64,000 nucleotides of DNA from Dryas octopetala (lineage: Eukaryota; Streptophyta; Magnoliopsida; Rosales; Rosaceae). The stretch covers positions 744,001 to 808,000 of the forward strand of contig OY992835.1 in the NCBI GenBank assembly GCA_963921425.1, in the 5' to 3' direction. Positions 22,810 through 33,608 of the stretch are shown piece by piece. Positions within the stretch are counted from its first letter, which is position 1. Each line of letters starts with the position of its first letter. The notes beneath the pieces were generated by a model. It was not told where the DNA came from and did no database searches. It saw only the letters and a list, made by a program, of their open reading frames with translations. The position numbers were made by a program, and so were the translations under genes.

Positions 22810-23235
22810 ATATCAGTCGTGGACTGATATCTAATAGGGTAGCCGTCCGATATAGCGAGTCGTGATATCTAATGTGCACATTTTAGATATCACTTTTTAA
22901 CTGATATGTAAATATTTTTATATATATATATTTTTTTTTTCCAACCTGATGTCTTAAATACCAAATAGATATCAAATTTTATATTATTTCTGATATCTAC
23001 AAAATATGTGTATCAATAGTTCTGGTCAATAGATATCGTATTTAACACTAAAACTAACATATAACCTGGTATTAATATCAGGTATGAAACATACTCTGAT
23101 ATCTAAACATTGTTTATATATCAGGTCTGAGATAAAATCTTATATCAAAACATTTCAGTTTTTAGACCAAAATTGATATCGTTTATTATTGGAATGAATG
23201 TTATATATCAGTTTTTTTTCACCTAAAAAGATATC
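22810..23235. repeat. Left subterminal repeats of CACTA-like element
   Basis: Dense copies of ATATCAG, GATATCTAA and their complements, for example near 22820, 22836, 22864, 22887, 22900, 23012, 23079, 23097, 23121 and 23204. In CACTA elements such subterminal repeats bind the element-encoded protein; that role is inferred from family knowledge. Confidence 0.75.
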
Positions 23236-24960
23236 AATTCATTGAACATAAATTTGTGCTTGTAAATTGAAATGGGCAGAAATTTGTGCAGCCATAAAAT
23301 CTTCTATTCTCATTCCATATATTCCATTCACCAATAATAATATTCAAAGCTGCCAAAAAAGGTTTACAGTACAATATCCAATAAGAGAACACATTTTTTG
23401 TTTTTTAGAGGTCTAAACATAACCACCAGCCTAATAACTAAGGCAATATTGCCTAAACCTGCTTGTGAAGACCTTTACAAAACCAAAACAAGTTGAATGC
23501 ACCAAAAGCTGCCCATATGTACAAAATATTGGCATGACAACATCTCTACATGTAATTACCGACAAAATTGACCCGTGAAATCTGCACCTCATCAACTTCA
23601 ATTTCCGTCCATGTGTTGTGCTGCCTCAAATATAACAGCCCTACATAATAACAAAAGATCGATGGTTCAATAAATTAAGTTAACTAAACAGTTACATGAA
23701 CTAAAAAATTAACATTTACATGAACTAAGTTAAAATTATTGGCCAAAAAGAAACATGTATGATGGTATCTTCATCGAACCTGTTAAAAAACCACATGCCT
23801 CATATAGGTAATAACTTAGAATTTCAGAGTCATCAAAGAAAGAAAAAAGTCTTTTCAAGAAAAAGTGAAAGGAAAGGCAAACTGCCTGTGAGATAGGAAA
23901 TCTGTGTAGTGTAGGCTCTTGGAATTCTTTCAAAACAATGGGATGGAACTAGATCAATATATTTCTCCAGCTCAAAATATACATTTCAAACTATAAGGAA
24001 TAAAAATATCATGATCTATTTCCAACCACAACATGGTTAAAACTTAGGAACAAGTTTAGGTTACTACTTGCCAAAAAAATAGAAAATCAAGGCAGGGCCG
24101 TCCTTGTGATTTTTATAAAAATAAATACAAGAGTTATGAATATGATATTTCATAGAGTTGTACTAGACATTCAAAAGAACATTTATAAAAATTATCAAGT
24201 CAATTGAAGCCATAGATCGACCAGCATTTACAAATCTTTCCAGGTTCAAAAATCAGGGTTTAATTTTTCTAAAAACTCTCAGTTTAGGAAATTCACCATA
24301 AATCAAACATAGCTTCAATTCATAAGGTTTTTGGTTTAAATCACTCTTTAGCATGTCTAGTACATATTCCATAAGTATCAAATCATAAGCATGACTCAAA
24401 ATGACCAAGTTACACTCAAAATCCCTTTAAATTTAGTAAAATATGGTTGTTCCTAGTGCTGCAGAAATTTCTGCCAGCAAGTCCATCTTAGAAAATTCAC
24501 AACAAATTCAATACAGGTCTGAATTACTTGGTTCTTGTCCTAAAACAACCATTAGTAAGTCTAATTTCAAACCCCTAAATCTCAAATTTAAATTCCCTGC
24601 ACAGCAGTACAGAATTCAGCAGGAGTCCAGTATGGTCAGATTCACTAAAAATGGCTTATTTTGCGATTCTTTGAGTTAAAACACCTGTTTTTAGAATTCA
24701 AAGGAAATACCAATACATGCAGATTTAAAGACCTTATTTGAGCTATAAAATAAACAATTTTAAAACAAAACTTTACTAGAGGAAATTAAAATACACAGAG
24801 CAGTACAAACGGTATGCCTTTGTCAATCCAAATACACTATCTATTTCCCTTAAGCTTAAGCAAAAATTTCAACCAAAGACATGCAATCAAACATGAGGTA
24901 GAAACATTATTATTTAAAGAATGCTAAGAAAGTATACGTTGCCTATGCTATCACTCTTAC
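23236..24960 (-). other. Mostly intron-like sequence inside the capture element
   Basis: AT-rich with few convincing exons. One exon-like piece on the minus strand (about 23645-23553) follows a TAG acceptor and reads LLYLRQHNTWTEIEVDEVQ and on to a stop after 'FVGNYM'. It looks like a C-terminal exon and is followed by 3'-UTR-like DNA, but I cannot assign it to a family. No other supported exon was found. Confidence 0.35.
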
Positions 24961-25057
24961 CAGCATGATCAAGAACAGGTATCTTAGTTGAATCCTTAAT
25001 TTGAGAAACAAGCTTATTACTGCCTCTAGGGATGACCAGATATATTACATCAACAAG
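24961..25057 (-). pseudogene. P5CS: P5CS exon (gamma-glutamyl phosphate reductase part), captured
   Basis: Delta-1-pyrroline-5-carboxylate synthase makes the proline precursor from glutamate. This 97-base minus-strand exon follows a TTGCAG acceptor and ends at CATGCTG|GTAAGAG. It encodes [20 protein letters not shown] and then [12 protein letters not shown], matching the conserved reductase-domain segment '[29 protein letters not shown]'. The Gly-to-Asp change and 'VIYL' for 'VIDL' are differences from the family. No neighbouring P5CS exon was found. The assignment rests on my knowledge of the conserved segment; the splice borders are seen directly. Confidence 0.8.
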
Positions 25058-25266
25058 CTGCAACATAATAAATTTGTTAATATTCATCATATCAAAAAAG
25101 CATATACAATTTAAAATTTATGTGCCCACCTTGATAGTTTATAAATAATGACATTCAGAAATAACTTAAAGTCTTAACAACATACCTGATAAAGACTATT
25201 GGACAAGATTATATAACATGTTGGTTAAACAAATTTGAGTATCATATAGATGATAAGTATCATTAC

Positions 25267-25355
25267 CTTGCCATGCATCGTATTCTTTCTTAAGTAACAC
25301 TTCAAGAGCAATATATTCTTTCTTAAGTAACACTTGCAAATAGAGCTGTTGCTAT
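25267..25355 (-). pseudogene. GSH1: GSH1 exon fragment fused to a duplicated unknown segment
   Basis: After a CAG acceptor this minus-strand piece begins IATALFAS, which continues the GSH1 exon at 25501-25433 as in glutamate-cysteine ligase (LALQPIATALFANSP). It then departs into a 33-base segment repeated in tandem ('gtgttacttaagaaagaata') that translates as V/ALLKKEY and ends in a TGGCAAG|GTAATG donor. The second part is not GSH1 and I do not recognise it, so this exon itself is a fusion. Confidence 0.65.
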
Positions 25356-25432
25356 CTGTTAATTTCATTTGTTGAAAGGTACCATATAAGCGACAAATTT
25401 TACAGCAAAAACAAGGGACAATTGTTCCTCAC

Positions 25433-25501
25433 AGGTTGCAAAGCAAGACTAGCACGAAGTTTCCTTTTCATGTCTGCTTCAGAACTGGAGTCCAGATTAA
25501 C
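25433..25501 (-). pseudogene. GSH1: GSH1 exon, captured
   Basis: A 69-base minus-strand exon with a TTTTTAG acceptor and a GTGAGG donor. It encodes VNLDSSSEADMKRKLRASLA LQP. Plant glutamate-cysteine ligase has '[23 protein letters not shown]' at this point. It follows the next exon upstream in the right order and phase. Confidence 0.85.
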
Positions 25502-25616
25502 CTAAAAAAGTTAACAAATAAGTTGTGCATGAGTTTAAAAGATCTGCCTCCTTTACAGATCAATGGAATAACATATTATGAAACATGCCTGATTAGATTA
25601 GTAACAATCATCTTAC

Positions 25617-25700
25617 CTGTACAGTACAAGTCCTGAACATCACATCAAGTCTAAGCGAGCCAACTTTGAGCATGTAATTTCTAATAATCCAATATCTTGC
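25617..25700 (-). pseudogene. GSH1: GSH1 exon, captured
   Basis: An 84-base minus-strand exon bounded by TTCAG and CTGTACAG|GTAAGAT. It encodes [20 protein letters not shown] and then MFRTCTVQ, matching the conserved catalytic core of plant glutamate-cysteine ligase ([22 protein letters not shown]). This enzyme performs the first, rate-limiting step of glutathione synthesis in plastids. Changes at the normally invariant Pro (to Leu) and Gly (to Arg) argue against function. Confidence 0.85.
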
Positions 25701-25739
25701 CTGAACCAAAATAACCGGTCAGTATGCAACTAATCAAAG

Positions 25740-25743
<4 letters not shown>

Positions 25744-25771
<28 letters not shown>
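25744..25771. repeat. Poly(A) run
   Basis: About 28 consecutive A on the plus strand, next to the GSH1 exon. On the minus strand it is a poly(T) tract shortly upstream of the acceptor. Confidence 0.9.
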
Positions 25772-25772
<1 letters not shown>

Positions 25773-26862
25773 TGGCCTTAGTAAAGGGCTTAGTAGACCA
25801 AACTGAATGTCATACGAAACTGCAGCATGAAATTTGAAAAGGAGGATTTGATATTAGAGCATCAAATCATAGGAGTTGCAGTGAAAGATGACAATGTGCT
25901 ATGGTGTTCTTTTTTGTCAATATAAAACTAATAGTCTAATAGGAGGCTATTTATAAGAGCCTTCATTAAATAAAACTTCAATCACATCTACAATATTTCA
26001 AAAAGCAGTAACATACTAACATGAAATAAGGTGCCTCATATGGCCTTCTCTACATAAAACAAATAATTCAATTCACTAGGTATGTTTCAGCAAGCATCTC
26101 CATACCTTTTTTAACCAAAATGCATCTCCACATGGTTCAAAAAAGGATTAAACAATACCTTGGGCATCATATTAAACAATAAGTGTCGCAGAGAAAATGT
26201 GCACCACACTTAATCATTAATATATCACAAGTACCTTAAACACTTTTCGAGGATGGAATAATGAACGCCTCATATTAAAAAAAAGGCCTCAGAAAGTCAT
26301 GGCCCTGAGTTATTTGTACATGTAAAATTGCAAAATCATACAACTTATGACAATTACAAAACCATTACAGAAGGAAGTCAAAGAAATAACTGAATGCAAT
26401 TAATAAGTACTTACAAATTTGGGGAAAAAAAGAATAAAAGATTAAAAAAACCAAAGAGAAATAGCAAGATGGAGAACAATTAAAACAGAGGGATTCATCC
26501 AATACAAAATATTTCATGATCTAATTACCCTATTCTCCATAAATTTAAACCCTACAAGTCATAGCAATTTATCTAATGGGCTAATATCATAACAGAATTG
26601 ATTTGATTATAAATTTAGTATAAATCTTCAGATTTCTCGTTAAAGGAGAGAAATAAAACAACTAAACCCTAGACCCATTCATAAAATGAATGAAAAACTG
26701 GTCTTCAAATCAAAAAACACAATAAACATAAATGAAGAAAAATTAAGATAACAATAAAAAAGATGAAAAGAACACTTACCTAAGTGCAAACTGATGGTGG
26801 GTTTGAGAAACTTCCAATCAGTGGGTTTTGTGTCTCGGCGGCATGGTGGGATGTATGGAGCA
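25772..26862. other. Intron-like sequence within the capture element
   Basis: AT-rich with no exon I can name. On the minus strand a GTAAGT donor near 26782 ends a short frame that follows the ATG18 fragment (SAPYIPPCRRDTKPTDWKF...), which belongs to no family I recognise; it may be the join between captured genes. Confidence 0.35.
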
Positions 26863-26917
26863 GAACGAGAGCTCGCAGTGGTCAACCCAGATCATGACCT
26901 TGTTGGTGGGGTACTGA

Positions 26918-27478
26918 TGTAAGAAATTAATGGACTTAATCCTTGTTCTAATCGGATGCTGATCATGCTAACAAAACTTAAGAGGCAAGTTATAAGAGTA
27001 TTAATCAAACTACAACAGGAAAAGCTCAACTAAGTCATATTCCTAATCAGAATGGGATTATGATAATGAGCTTCCTTATGGTATAAACAAGGCATTTATT
27101 AATTAGTCATTATGTAGAGTCATACTAGGATTAAACCACTTGTATCTTAATGGGATGTACACGGTTTAATCAAGACTCTATATAAGGCTCAGGTCCCTGA
27201 CTACACAGACGATCAATCTCTGCTATTTGGTACTCTGCCCCATATTGAGTAAAGCTCTGAAGCAAGTCTGTGTTGGTTGGAAGGCTTGTGCTTTTGGACT
27301 TCAAGGTATTTGCTGCAGACGATAGCCTGTGCTCTTGGACTTCAAGGTATTTGCTGCATACGATATGGCTTCTTCAGGTAAGCATACTTTCACATGTGTT
27401 ATGTTTATGCAATGGTGAATATGCATGTCTAGTGTTTTTATGTTGTGTGATCATTCAGAATATGTAAAAGTGTTTACA
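26918..27478 (+). repeat. 5' LTR of the complete Copia element
   Basis: 561 bp. It contains a near-perfect 50-base internal duplication ('cttttggacttcaaggtatttgctgca' / 'ctcttggacttcaagg...') at about 27290-27358, and an ATG at 27365 followed 13 bases later by a consensus splice donor (GTAAGC at 27378). Confidence 0.95.
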
Positions 27479-27480
27479 TG

Positions 27481-27492
27481 TGGTATCAGAGC
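27481..27492 (+). promoter_or_regulatory. Primer-binding site (tRNA-iMet)
   Basis: TGGTATCAGAGC, complementary to the 3' end of plant initiator methionine tRNA, two bases downstream of the 5' LTR. Confidence 0.9.
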
Positions 27493-28108
27493 AGGCAGAC
27501 ACACACTAAAGACCAAGATTAAAAATTGATCATTGTTTTCAGACTTGATGCAGCAAAAGTTATCTGTTTTCTTGTTAGGCCGATTCATACTTATGTTTTC
27601 AGTTTTATTATTGTTTGATCCTGAGATATGTACATGTTTTATTTCATGAAATCTTGAAACATAATCTGATTTATTGATCTATTATATGTTGATGTACTTA
27701 TCATTGTTCTTTTTATTCTGAGCATCAAATATTATGTAAATTCTTCAGGATATATTAATCAGATTATTTGCATATAAACATGTATACAGTTATAATCCGC
27801 TACAGTAAGGTGATCTAGTCTTGATCACAGTCCTCATCATGTGAGATATCAAAAATTCTTCTACATGATGAGTGTTGAAATCAAGGCAACAGTTCTCGTT
27901 GATCACAAAGTATGTAATTCTGCATCTTAGGTACTTGTTGACTCTCTTAAAAGAGGTAAAGTCATCTGAGCACTTAAGATGAAGAATTAACATGTTACAA
28001 TCTTCTTATGGGACCAAATTTTTTCTTTTGATTATAATTTCTGCTCACCAAAATTGCAGAAAGCATATTCAAAACAAATGGTCCCATAAAAGACTGGGAA
28101 CATGATTC

Positions 28109-31100
28109 ATGAATTTCATTTGTTTTTACATGGACAAAATAAATCTGATTCATGTAATAGAAAAACAACTGCAGTTTTTGGGGTATAATTTTAGCAAAAG
28201 CATATTCAGTTATAAAATTTTAAGCATGTTTTTGATCATTAATGCAGCATCCATGAGTTTCAATAGCATCGAATCTCTGAATGGACACAATTTCAAGAAA
28301 TGGAGGCAGGATATTGAAATTGTGCTAGGAATTAATGATTTTGACTTAGCACTAAGAGAAGACAAACCTGCTGCTCTGACTGCAACCAGCACTGCAGAAG
28401 AAAAGATTGAGTTTAAGAGATGGGAGAAAGCCAACAGAATGGCACTTTTGATCATGAAGAGGAATATGGCAGATATTGTAAAAGGTGGTATTGAAGATAA
28501 TGATAGTGCAAAGGCTTATCTTGAATCCATCAGTGAAAAATACAAGGAATCAGAAAAGGCCGAGACTAGCAATTTGATGGCTTCATTGACTGGTAAGAAG
28601 TTTGATGGAATAGGAAGTGTTAGGGAATACATTATGTCGCTGATTGACATTGCAGCAAAGCTGAAAGCTTTGAAAATTCCTATAGCCGATGAGTTTATTG
28701 TGCACCAAGTTTTGATGTCACTACCAGATCAGTATGAGCATTTGATCTCTATTTATAGTGCTCAAAAGGAAAAATGGACACTGAATGAGTTAATTGGTAT
28801 GTGTGTCCAAGAGGAAGAAAGGAGCCAAAAGGGAAAGGCAGTGGCAGAAGTAAATTTTGTGCAGAGGGCCAACACTGGCAAGAAGGGATTCAAAAACAAA
28901 AGGCAATTCTCGAAATCAAAAGGTGCACCAGATAATGCTAGCAGCTCCAAATCCACTTCTGATGGCCTCAAGGCAGTGAAAACAAATAAGTCTAAGTGTT
29001 TTCATTGTCACAAGCATGGCCATTTTAAGAAAGATTGTGAAAAGTGGAAGGCTTGGATGATTAAGAAAGGTAATTCTCATTGTTTCTACTTAGAAGTTAA
29101 TTTTGTTGATTCTCCTATTGATTCTTGGTGGATTGATTCTGGCTCACCCATTCATATTGCAAATTCCTTGCAGGGTATCACAAGAAGGAGAACACCAAGG
29201 AAGGATGAAGTCAACATCAAAGTAGGCAATGGGATACATGTTGCAGTCAAGGCCATAGGAGCTGTTAGCATTAGATTAGGATCTGGTTTTGTTTTAAATT
29301 TAGATGAAGTTTTTGTAATCCCATCATTAAGTAGGAACTTGATTTCAGTAGTTCAGTTGGTTAGGAAGGATTTCGAATTTATTTTCAATAAAAGTGGGTT
29401 GCAGTTATTCTATGATTCTTCTCTTGTTGGTACGGCTATATTGCAAAATAACCACTGGAAACTAACTTGTTCTGACAGTAATGATATTCATCAGATTCGT
29501 GCACCAAACAAAAGATCAAGGGAAAATGAAAACTCAGCTGCTTTATGGCATAAGAGATTGGCACACATATCAAAAGAAAGGATGAAAGTTTTAATCAAAG
29601 AAAACATACTACCTCAACTCGATTTTTCTGATTTTACTGACTGTATTGAGTGTATTAAAGGAAAAACAACAAATGTCAATAAGAAAGGAGCAACAAGAAG
29701 CCAAGAATTGCTGGAGATAATACATACAGATATATGTGGTCCTTTCCCATGTCAAACCATATGCAAACACTCCTACTTCATACTATTTATAGACGATTTC
29801 TCTAGATATTGCAGCTTATATCTAATTTCAGAAAAATCTCAGTCATTGGAAGTTTTTAAGATTTTCAAGGCTGAAGCTGAGAAACAATTGGGAAAGAAAA
29901 TAAAAATAGTCAGATCAGATAGGGGGGGAGAGTTCTATGGAAAATATAGTGAAGTTGGACAGCACATGGGTCCATTTGCACTTTATTTACAGCAAAATGG
30001 AATTAAGGCCCAATATACCACACCAGGAACCCCTCAGCAGAATGGTGTTGCTGAAAGAAGGAACAGGACATTGATGAACATGGTCAGGTCCATGATGTGC
30101 ACTACTGGATTGCCAAAATTTTTATGGGGAGAAGCATTAAAAACCGCAAATTATATAACTAATAGGGCACCTAGTAAGGTTTTGAACAAGACACCTTTTG
30201 AACTTTGGACAGGAAGGAAACCAGGATTACTACATCTGCATGTTTGGGGGTGTAAGGCTGAAGCAAAATTATACAATCCAGAGGCCAAGAAACTGGATTC
30301 AAAAACCACAAGTGGTTTTTTCATTGGATATCCAGAAAAATCTAAAGGGTTTCGATTCTACTGTCCATCTCATGGTACTAGAATAGTAGAGACCAATGTG
30401 GCAAGGTTCATTGATGAGTCTGCACCATCGGTTGAAACTAAATTAAGTGACTTTGATTTTGAAGAAGTTGCTGATGACACACCAGTTCAGAATGATCATA
30501 CAGAATTGAACATATCAATACAAGATCAGATTGGTTTTGCACCAGAAAATCAGCAAATCATATTGAATCAACAAGCAGCTGAAGTTGAGGAAGTTCAAAA
30601 TCAAGTTCAAAATGAGATGGCAGTACAATCAAATCAAATCCATACTGAGCAACCAGCGGGAGAAACAACTAGAAGGCAATCTATTAGACCAAGGAAACCT
30701 GCTATATCTAGTGACTACATACTTTACTTGCAGGAAGTTGAGTTTGATGTTGGGGAAGAGTCTGATCCGAGAAGCTATGCACAAGCTATTCAAGATGACA
30801 AGTGTGTAGAGTGGCGAGCAGCTATGGAAACTGAAATAGAATCTATGTACAACAACCAAGTTTGGGAATTGGCTGAGGTACCTAAAGGGATTAAACCAAT
30901 AGGTTGTAAATGGATTTATAAGACAAAGAAAAATCCAGATGGAAGTGTAGAAAGATACAAAGCTAGACTAGTTGCAAAGGGTTTTACTCAGAAGGAGGGA
31001 ATTGATTACAATGAGACCTTCTCACCTGTATCAAGCAAAGATGCCTTCAGAATTATTATGGCATTGGTTGCACATTTTGACATGGAGCTGCACCAGATGG

Positions 31101-32359
31101 ATGTCAAAACTGCCTTCTTAAATGGAGAATTAAATGAAGAAATTTACATGGCACAACCTGAGGGTTTTATAAAGGAAGGAGATGAACACTTAGCTTGTAA
31201 ATTGAGAAAATCCATTTATGGATTAAAACAAGCTTCCAGACAGTGGTACATCAAATTCGATTCAGTTGTTAGCTCATATGGTTTCAATGAAAACCCATCA
31301 GATGAATGCATATACTTAAAAGTGAGTGGGAGAAATTTCATTTTCTTAGTTCTCTATGTAGATGACATCCTACTGGCCAGCAGCGACAAGGAATTATTAT
31401 ATGAGACTAAAGCATTTTTGTCAGATAATTTTGAAATGAAAGATCTTGGAGAAGCTTCTTATGTGCTAGGAATAGAAATTAAAAGAAATAGGAAGAAGCA
31501 TTTACTGGGGCTGTCACAAAAGGCATATATTATGAGAGTTCTTAAAAGATTCGACATGTTGAGTTGCAAACCAGGAGATTCCCCAATGTCAAAAGGAGAC
31601 AAATTTAGCAAGGGACAATGTCCTACGAACCAACAAGAGAGGGAGTATATGAAAGATAAACCCTATGCATCACTTGTTGGGTCTGTTATGTACGCTCAGA
31701 CATGTACTAGACCTGATTTGGCTTTTGCAGTTGGCATGCTGGGTAGATATCAAATTAATCCGGGACAAGCTCACTGGGTTGCAGGGAAAAAGGTACTCAG
31801 GTATTTACAAAGAACAAAGGATCACATGCTGGTGTACAGAAGAATGAATGATTTAGAGCTTATTGGATACTCAGACTCAGACTTTGCTGGTTGTGCAGAC
31901 ACCATGAGATCGACCTCAGGGTATATTTTCTTGTTTGGTGGAGCAGCTATCTCTTGGAAGAGTGTGAAACAGACCTTGACCACCACCTCTACCATGCAGG
32001 CAGAGTATGTTGCAGTCTATGAAGCATCTGTACATGCCATATGGCTGAAAAATTTTATGCTGGAGACAAAGATGATAGGTTGTGTGGAAAAACCTATAAA
32101 GATCTATTGTGATAATAGTGGAGCAGTGAGCTTCTCTAAAGACAGCAAAAGGACATCCAAATCTAAGCACATTGGAACTAAATATCTGATGGTCAGAGAG
32201 AATGTTAAAGCTGGAGAATTACAGATCGAGCATGTCAACACACAAGATCAATTGGCAGATTCTTTTACTAAAGCTATGCCAGTTGGAGTGTTCAAACACC
32301 ATGTGACTCAAATGGGAGTACTTGAGAAACTGGATGCTCCAGTTCAGTGGGAGCTTTAA
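28109..32359 (+). CDS. Copia Gag-Pol polyprotein
   Basis: The frame is open for 1416 codons from 28109. The first ATG with Gag-like sequence after it is 28253 (MSFNSIESLNGHNFKKW), so translation probably begins there or through a spliced leader (see findings). Domains in order: Gag with zinc knuckle CFHCHKHGHFKKDC; protease IDSGS; integrase with HH..CC (HKRLAHIS ... CIECIKG) and the D,D,E residues in TDICGPF, RSDRGGEF and PQQNGVAERRNR; reverse transcriptase with KARLVAKGFTQKEGIDYNET and YVDDILLA; RNase H with YSDSDFAG and TMQAEYVAVYEA; C-terminal tail ending QMGVL. All catalytic residues I can check are present and no stop interrupts. It makes the whole machinery for retrotransposition in cytoplasmic particles. 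Confidence 0.95.
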   Translation: MNFICFYMDKINLIHVIEKQLQFLGYNFSKSIFSYKILSMFLIINAASMSFNSIESLNGHNFKKWRQDIEIVLGINDFDLALREDKPAALTATSTAEEKIEFKRWEKANRMALLIMKRNMADIVKGGIEDNDSAKAYLESISEKYKESEKAETSNLMASLTGKKFDGIGSVREYIMSLIDIAAKLKALKIPIADEFIVHQVLMSLPDQYEHLISIYSAQKEKWTLNELIGMCVQEEERSQKGKAVAEVNFVQRANTGKKGFKNKRQFSKSKGAPDNASSSKSTSDGLKAVKTNKSKCFHCHKHGHFKKDCEKWKAWMIKKGNSHCFYLEVNFVDSPIDSWWIDSGSPIHIANSLQGITRRRTPRKDEVNIKVGNGIHVAVKAIGAVSIRLGSGFVLNLDEVFVIPSLSRNLISVVQLVRKDFEFIFNKSGLQLFYDSSLVGTAILQNNHWKLTCSDSNDIHQIRAPNKRSRENENSAALWHKRLAHISKERMKVLIKENILPQLDFSDFTDCIECIKGKTTNVNKKGATRSQELLEIIHTDICGPFPCQTICKHSYFILFIDDFSRYCSLYLISEKSQSLEVFKIFKAEAEKQLGKKIKIVRSDRGGEFYGKYSEVGQHMGPFALYLQQNGIKAQYTTPGTPQQNGVAERRNRTLMNMVRSMMCTTGLPKFLWGEALKTANYITNRAPSKVLNKTPFELWTGRKPGLLHLHVWGCKAEAKLYNPEAKKLDSKTTSGFFIGYPEKSKGFRFYCPSHGTRIVETNVARFIDESAPSVETKLSDFDFEEVADDTPVQNDHTELNISIQDQIGFAPENQQIILNQQAAEVEEVQNQVQNEMAVQSNQIHTEQPAGETTRRQSIRPRKPAISSDYILYLQEVEFDVGEESDPRSYAQAIQDDKCVEWRAAMETEIESMYNNQVWELAEVPKGIKPIGCKWIYKTKKNPDGSVERYKARLVAKGFTQKEGIDYNETFSPVSSKDAFRIIMALVAHFDMELHQMDVKTAFLNGELNEEIYMAQPEGFIKEGDEHLACKLRKSIYGLKQASRQWYIKFDSVVSSYGFNENPSDECIYLKVSGRNFIFLVLYVDDILLASSDKELLYETKAFLSDNFEMKDLGEASYVLGIEIKRNRKKHLLGLSQKAYIMRVLKRFDMLSCKPGDSPMSKGDKFSKGQCPTNQQEREYMKDKPYASLVGSVMYAQTCTRPDLAFAVGMLGRYQINPGQAHWVAGKKVLRYLQRTKDHMLVYRRMNDLELIGYSDSDFAGCADTMRSTSGYIFLFGGAAISWKSVKQTLTTTSTMQAEYVAVYEASVHAIWLKNFMLETKMIGCVEKPIKIYCDNSGAVSFSKDSKRTSKSKHIGTKYLMVRENVKAGELQIEHVNTQDQLADSFTKAMPVGVFKHHVTQMGVLEKLDAPVQWEL

Positions 32360-32584
32360 GGATAATGAGAGTTTTCAGATTTTAAGTTTACTAATTTTGA
32401 TTCTGCCATTTCAGTTATTTTATTTTTATTAGCACAGTTTTGAGCAAATTACTGTGATAGTTTTCAAAATGATTATTGGATTTTGAGTTATAAGTTATAC
32501 TACAATCGAGCTAAACATATCATGATTTCAGAAAGGTAGCTCAATTGTAATATATACTATCCTTTCAGTTTAGTTCAAGTGTTA

Positions 32585-32606
32585 TATATATATATATATA
32601 TATATG
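32585..32606. repeat. (TA)n microsatellite in Copia 3' region
   Basis: About eleven TA units between the polyprotein stop and the 3' LTR. Confidence 0.85.
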
Positions 32607-33047
32607 TACATTCTGGTATTTAGAATGCATATCTATAATCTGTGTCATTGACATTTAGATAATGCAATCAGAAATGATTAGCACACTGATCATGTGCTCA
32701 TACATATGACGTAAAAGTTTTTTTTTGTTTTATAGCTTGACAAAATCATTAAGTGGACCAGGTTTACAAATTCGACACAGTTGCAACACACAACTGTCTT
32801 GTGAACCAATTTTTAGTTTCACGCTTTGTGAATGACTTATGTGGGGTATGATTTTGACATTAATGGTTATGAGTTGTTTGAGCAATATATAGCTTGATAA
32901 TTTCTCATAGTCTGGTGTTTAAAATTGTGCTTTGACAAAGTTGATTTAAGTCTTTTTTTTGATTAATATACCCAGCGCTAATGAAGGTTACTTGCTGTAA
33001 ATTAGTATGATACTCAGATAAGAACAATGATAGTCCAAGTGGGAGAA

Positions 33048-33608
33048 TGTAAGAAATTAATGGACTTAATCCTTGTTCTAATCGGATGCTGATCATGCTA
33101 ACAAAACTTAAGAGGCAAGTTATAAGAGTATTAATCAAACTACAACAGGAAAAGCTCAACTAAGTCATATTCCTAATCAGAATGGGATTATGATAATGAG
33201 CTTCCTTATGGTATAAACAAGGCATTTATTAATTAGTCATTATGTAGAGTCATACTAGGATTAAACCACTTGTATCTTAATGGGATGTACACGGTTTAAT
33301 CAAGACTCTATATAAGGCTCAGGTCCCTGACTACACAGACGATCAATCTCTGCTATTTGGTACTCTGCCCCATATTGAGTAAAGCTCTGAAGCAAGTCTG
33401 TGTTGGTTGGAAGGCTTGTGCTTTTGGACTTCAAGGTATTTGCTGCAGACGATAGCCTGTGCTCTTGGACTTCAAGGTATTTGCTGCATACGATATGGCT
33501 TCTTCAGGTAAGCATACTTTCACATGTGTTATGTTTATGCAATGGTGAATATGCATGTCTAGTGTTTTTATGTTGTGTGATCATTCAGAATATGTAAAAG
33601 TGTTTACA
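33048..33608 (+). repeat. 3' LTR of the complete Copia element
   Basis: 561 bp with no difference from the 5' LTR seen by eye, preceded by polypurine tract 'aagtgggagaa' (33037-33047) and followed by the target duplication ACTGA. Confidence 0.95.

Larger units (their letters stand above)
26918..33608 (+). mobile_element. Complete, young Copia retrotransposon
   Basis: LTRs at 26918-27478 and 33048-33608 are both 561 bp, start TGTAAGAAATT, end GTTTACA, and show no difference by eye. The target duplication is ACTGA (26913-26917 and 33609-33613). The primer site TGGTATCAGAGC begins at 27481, two bases after the LTR, and matches the 3' end of initiator tRNA-Met; the polypurine tract AAGTGGGAGAA precedes 33048. 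A TATA-like 'ctctatataagg' lies near 27177 in the LTR. The internal region holds one uninterrupted polyprotein gene. Identical LTRs and an open frame imply a very recent insertion that may still be mobile. It lies inside the ATG18 fragment of the capture element. Confidence 0.95.

Noticed and set aside
24443..24679. Plus-strand 78-codon frame inside the capture element
   Set aside because: No recognisable domain, opposite to the captured exons, and located in intron-like sequence.
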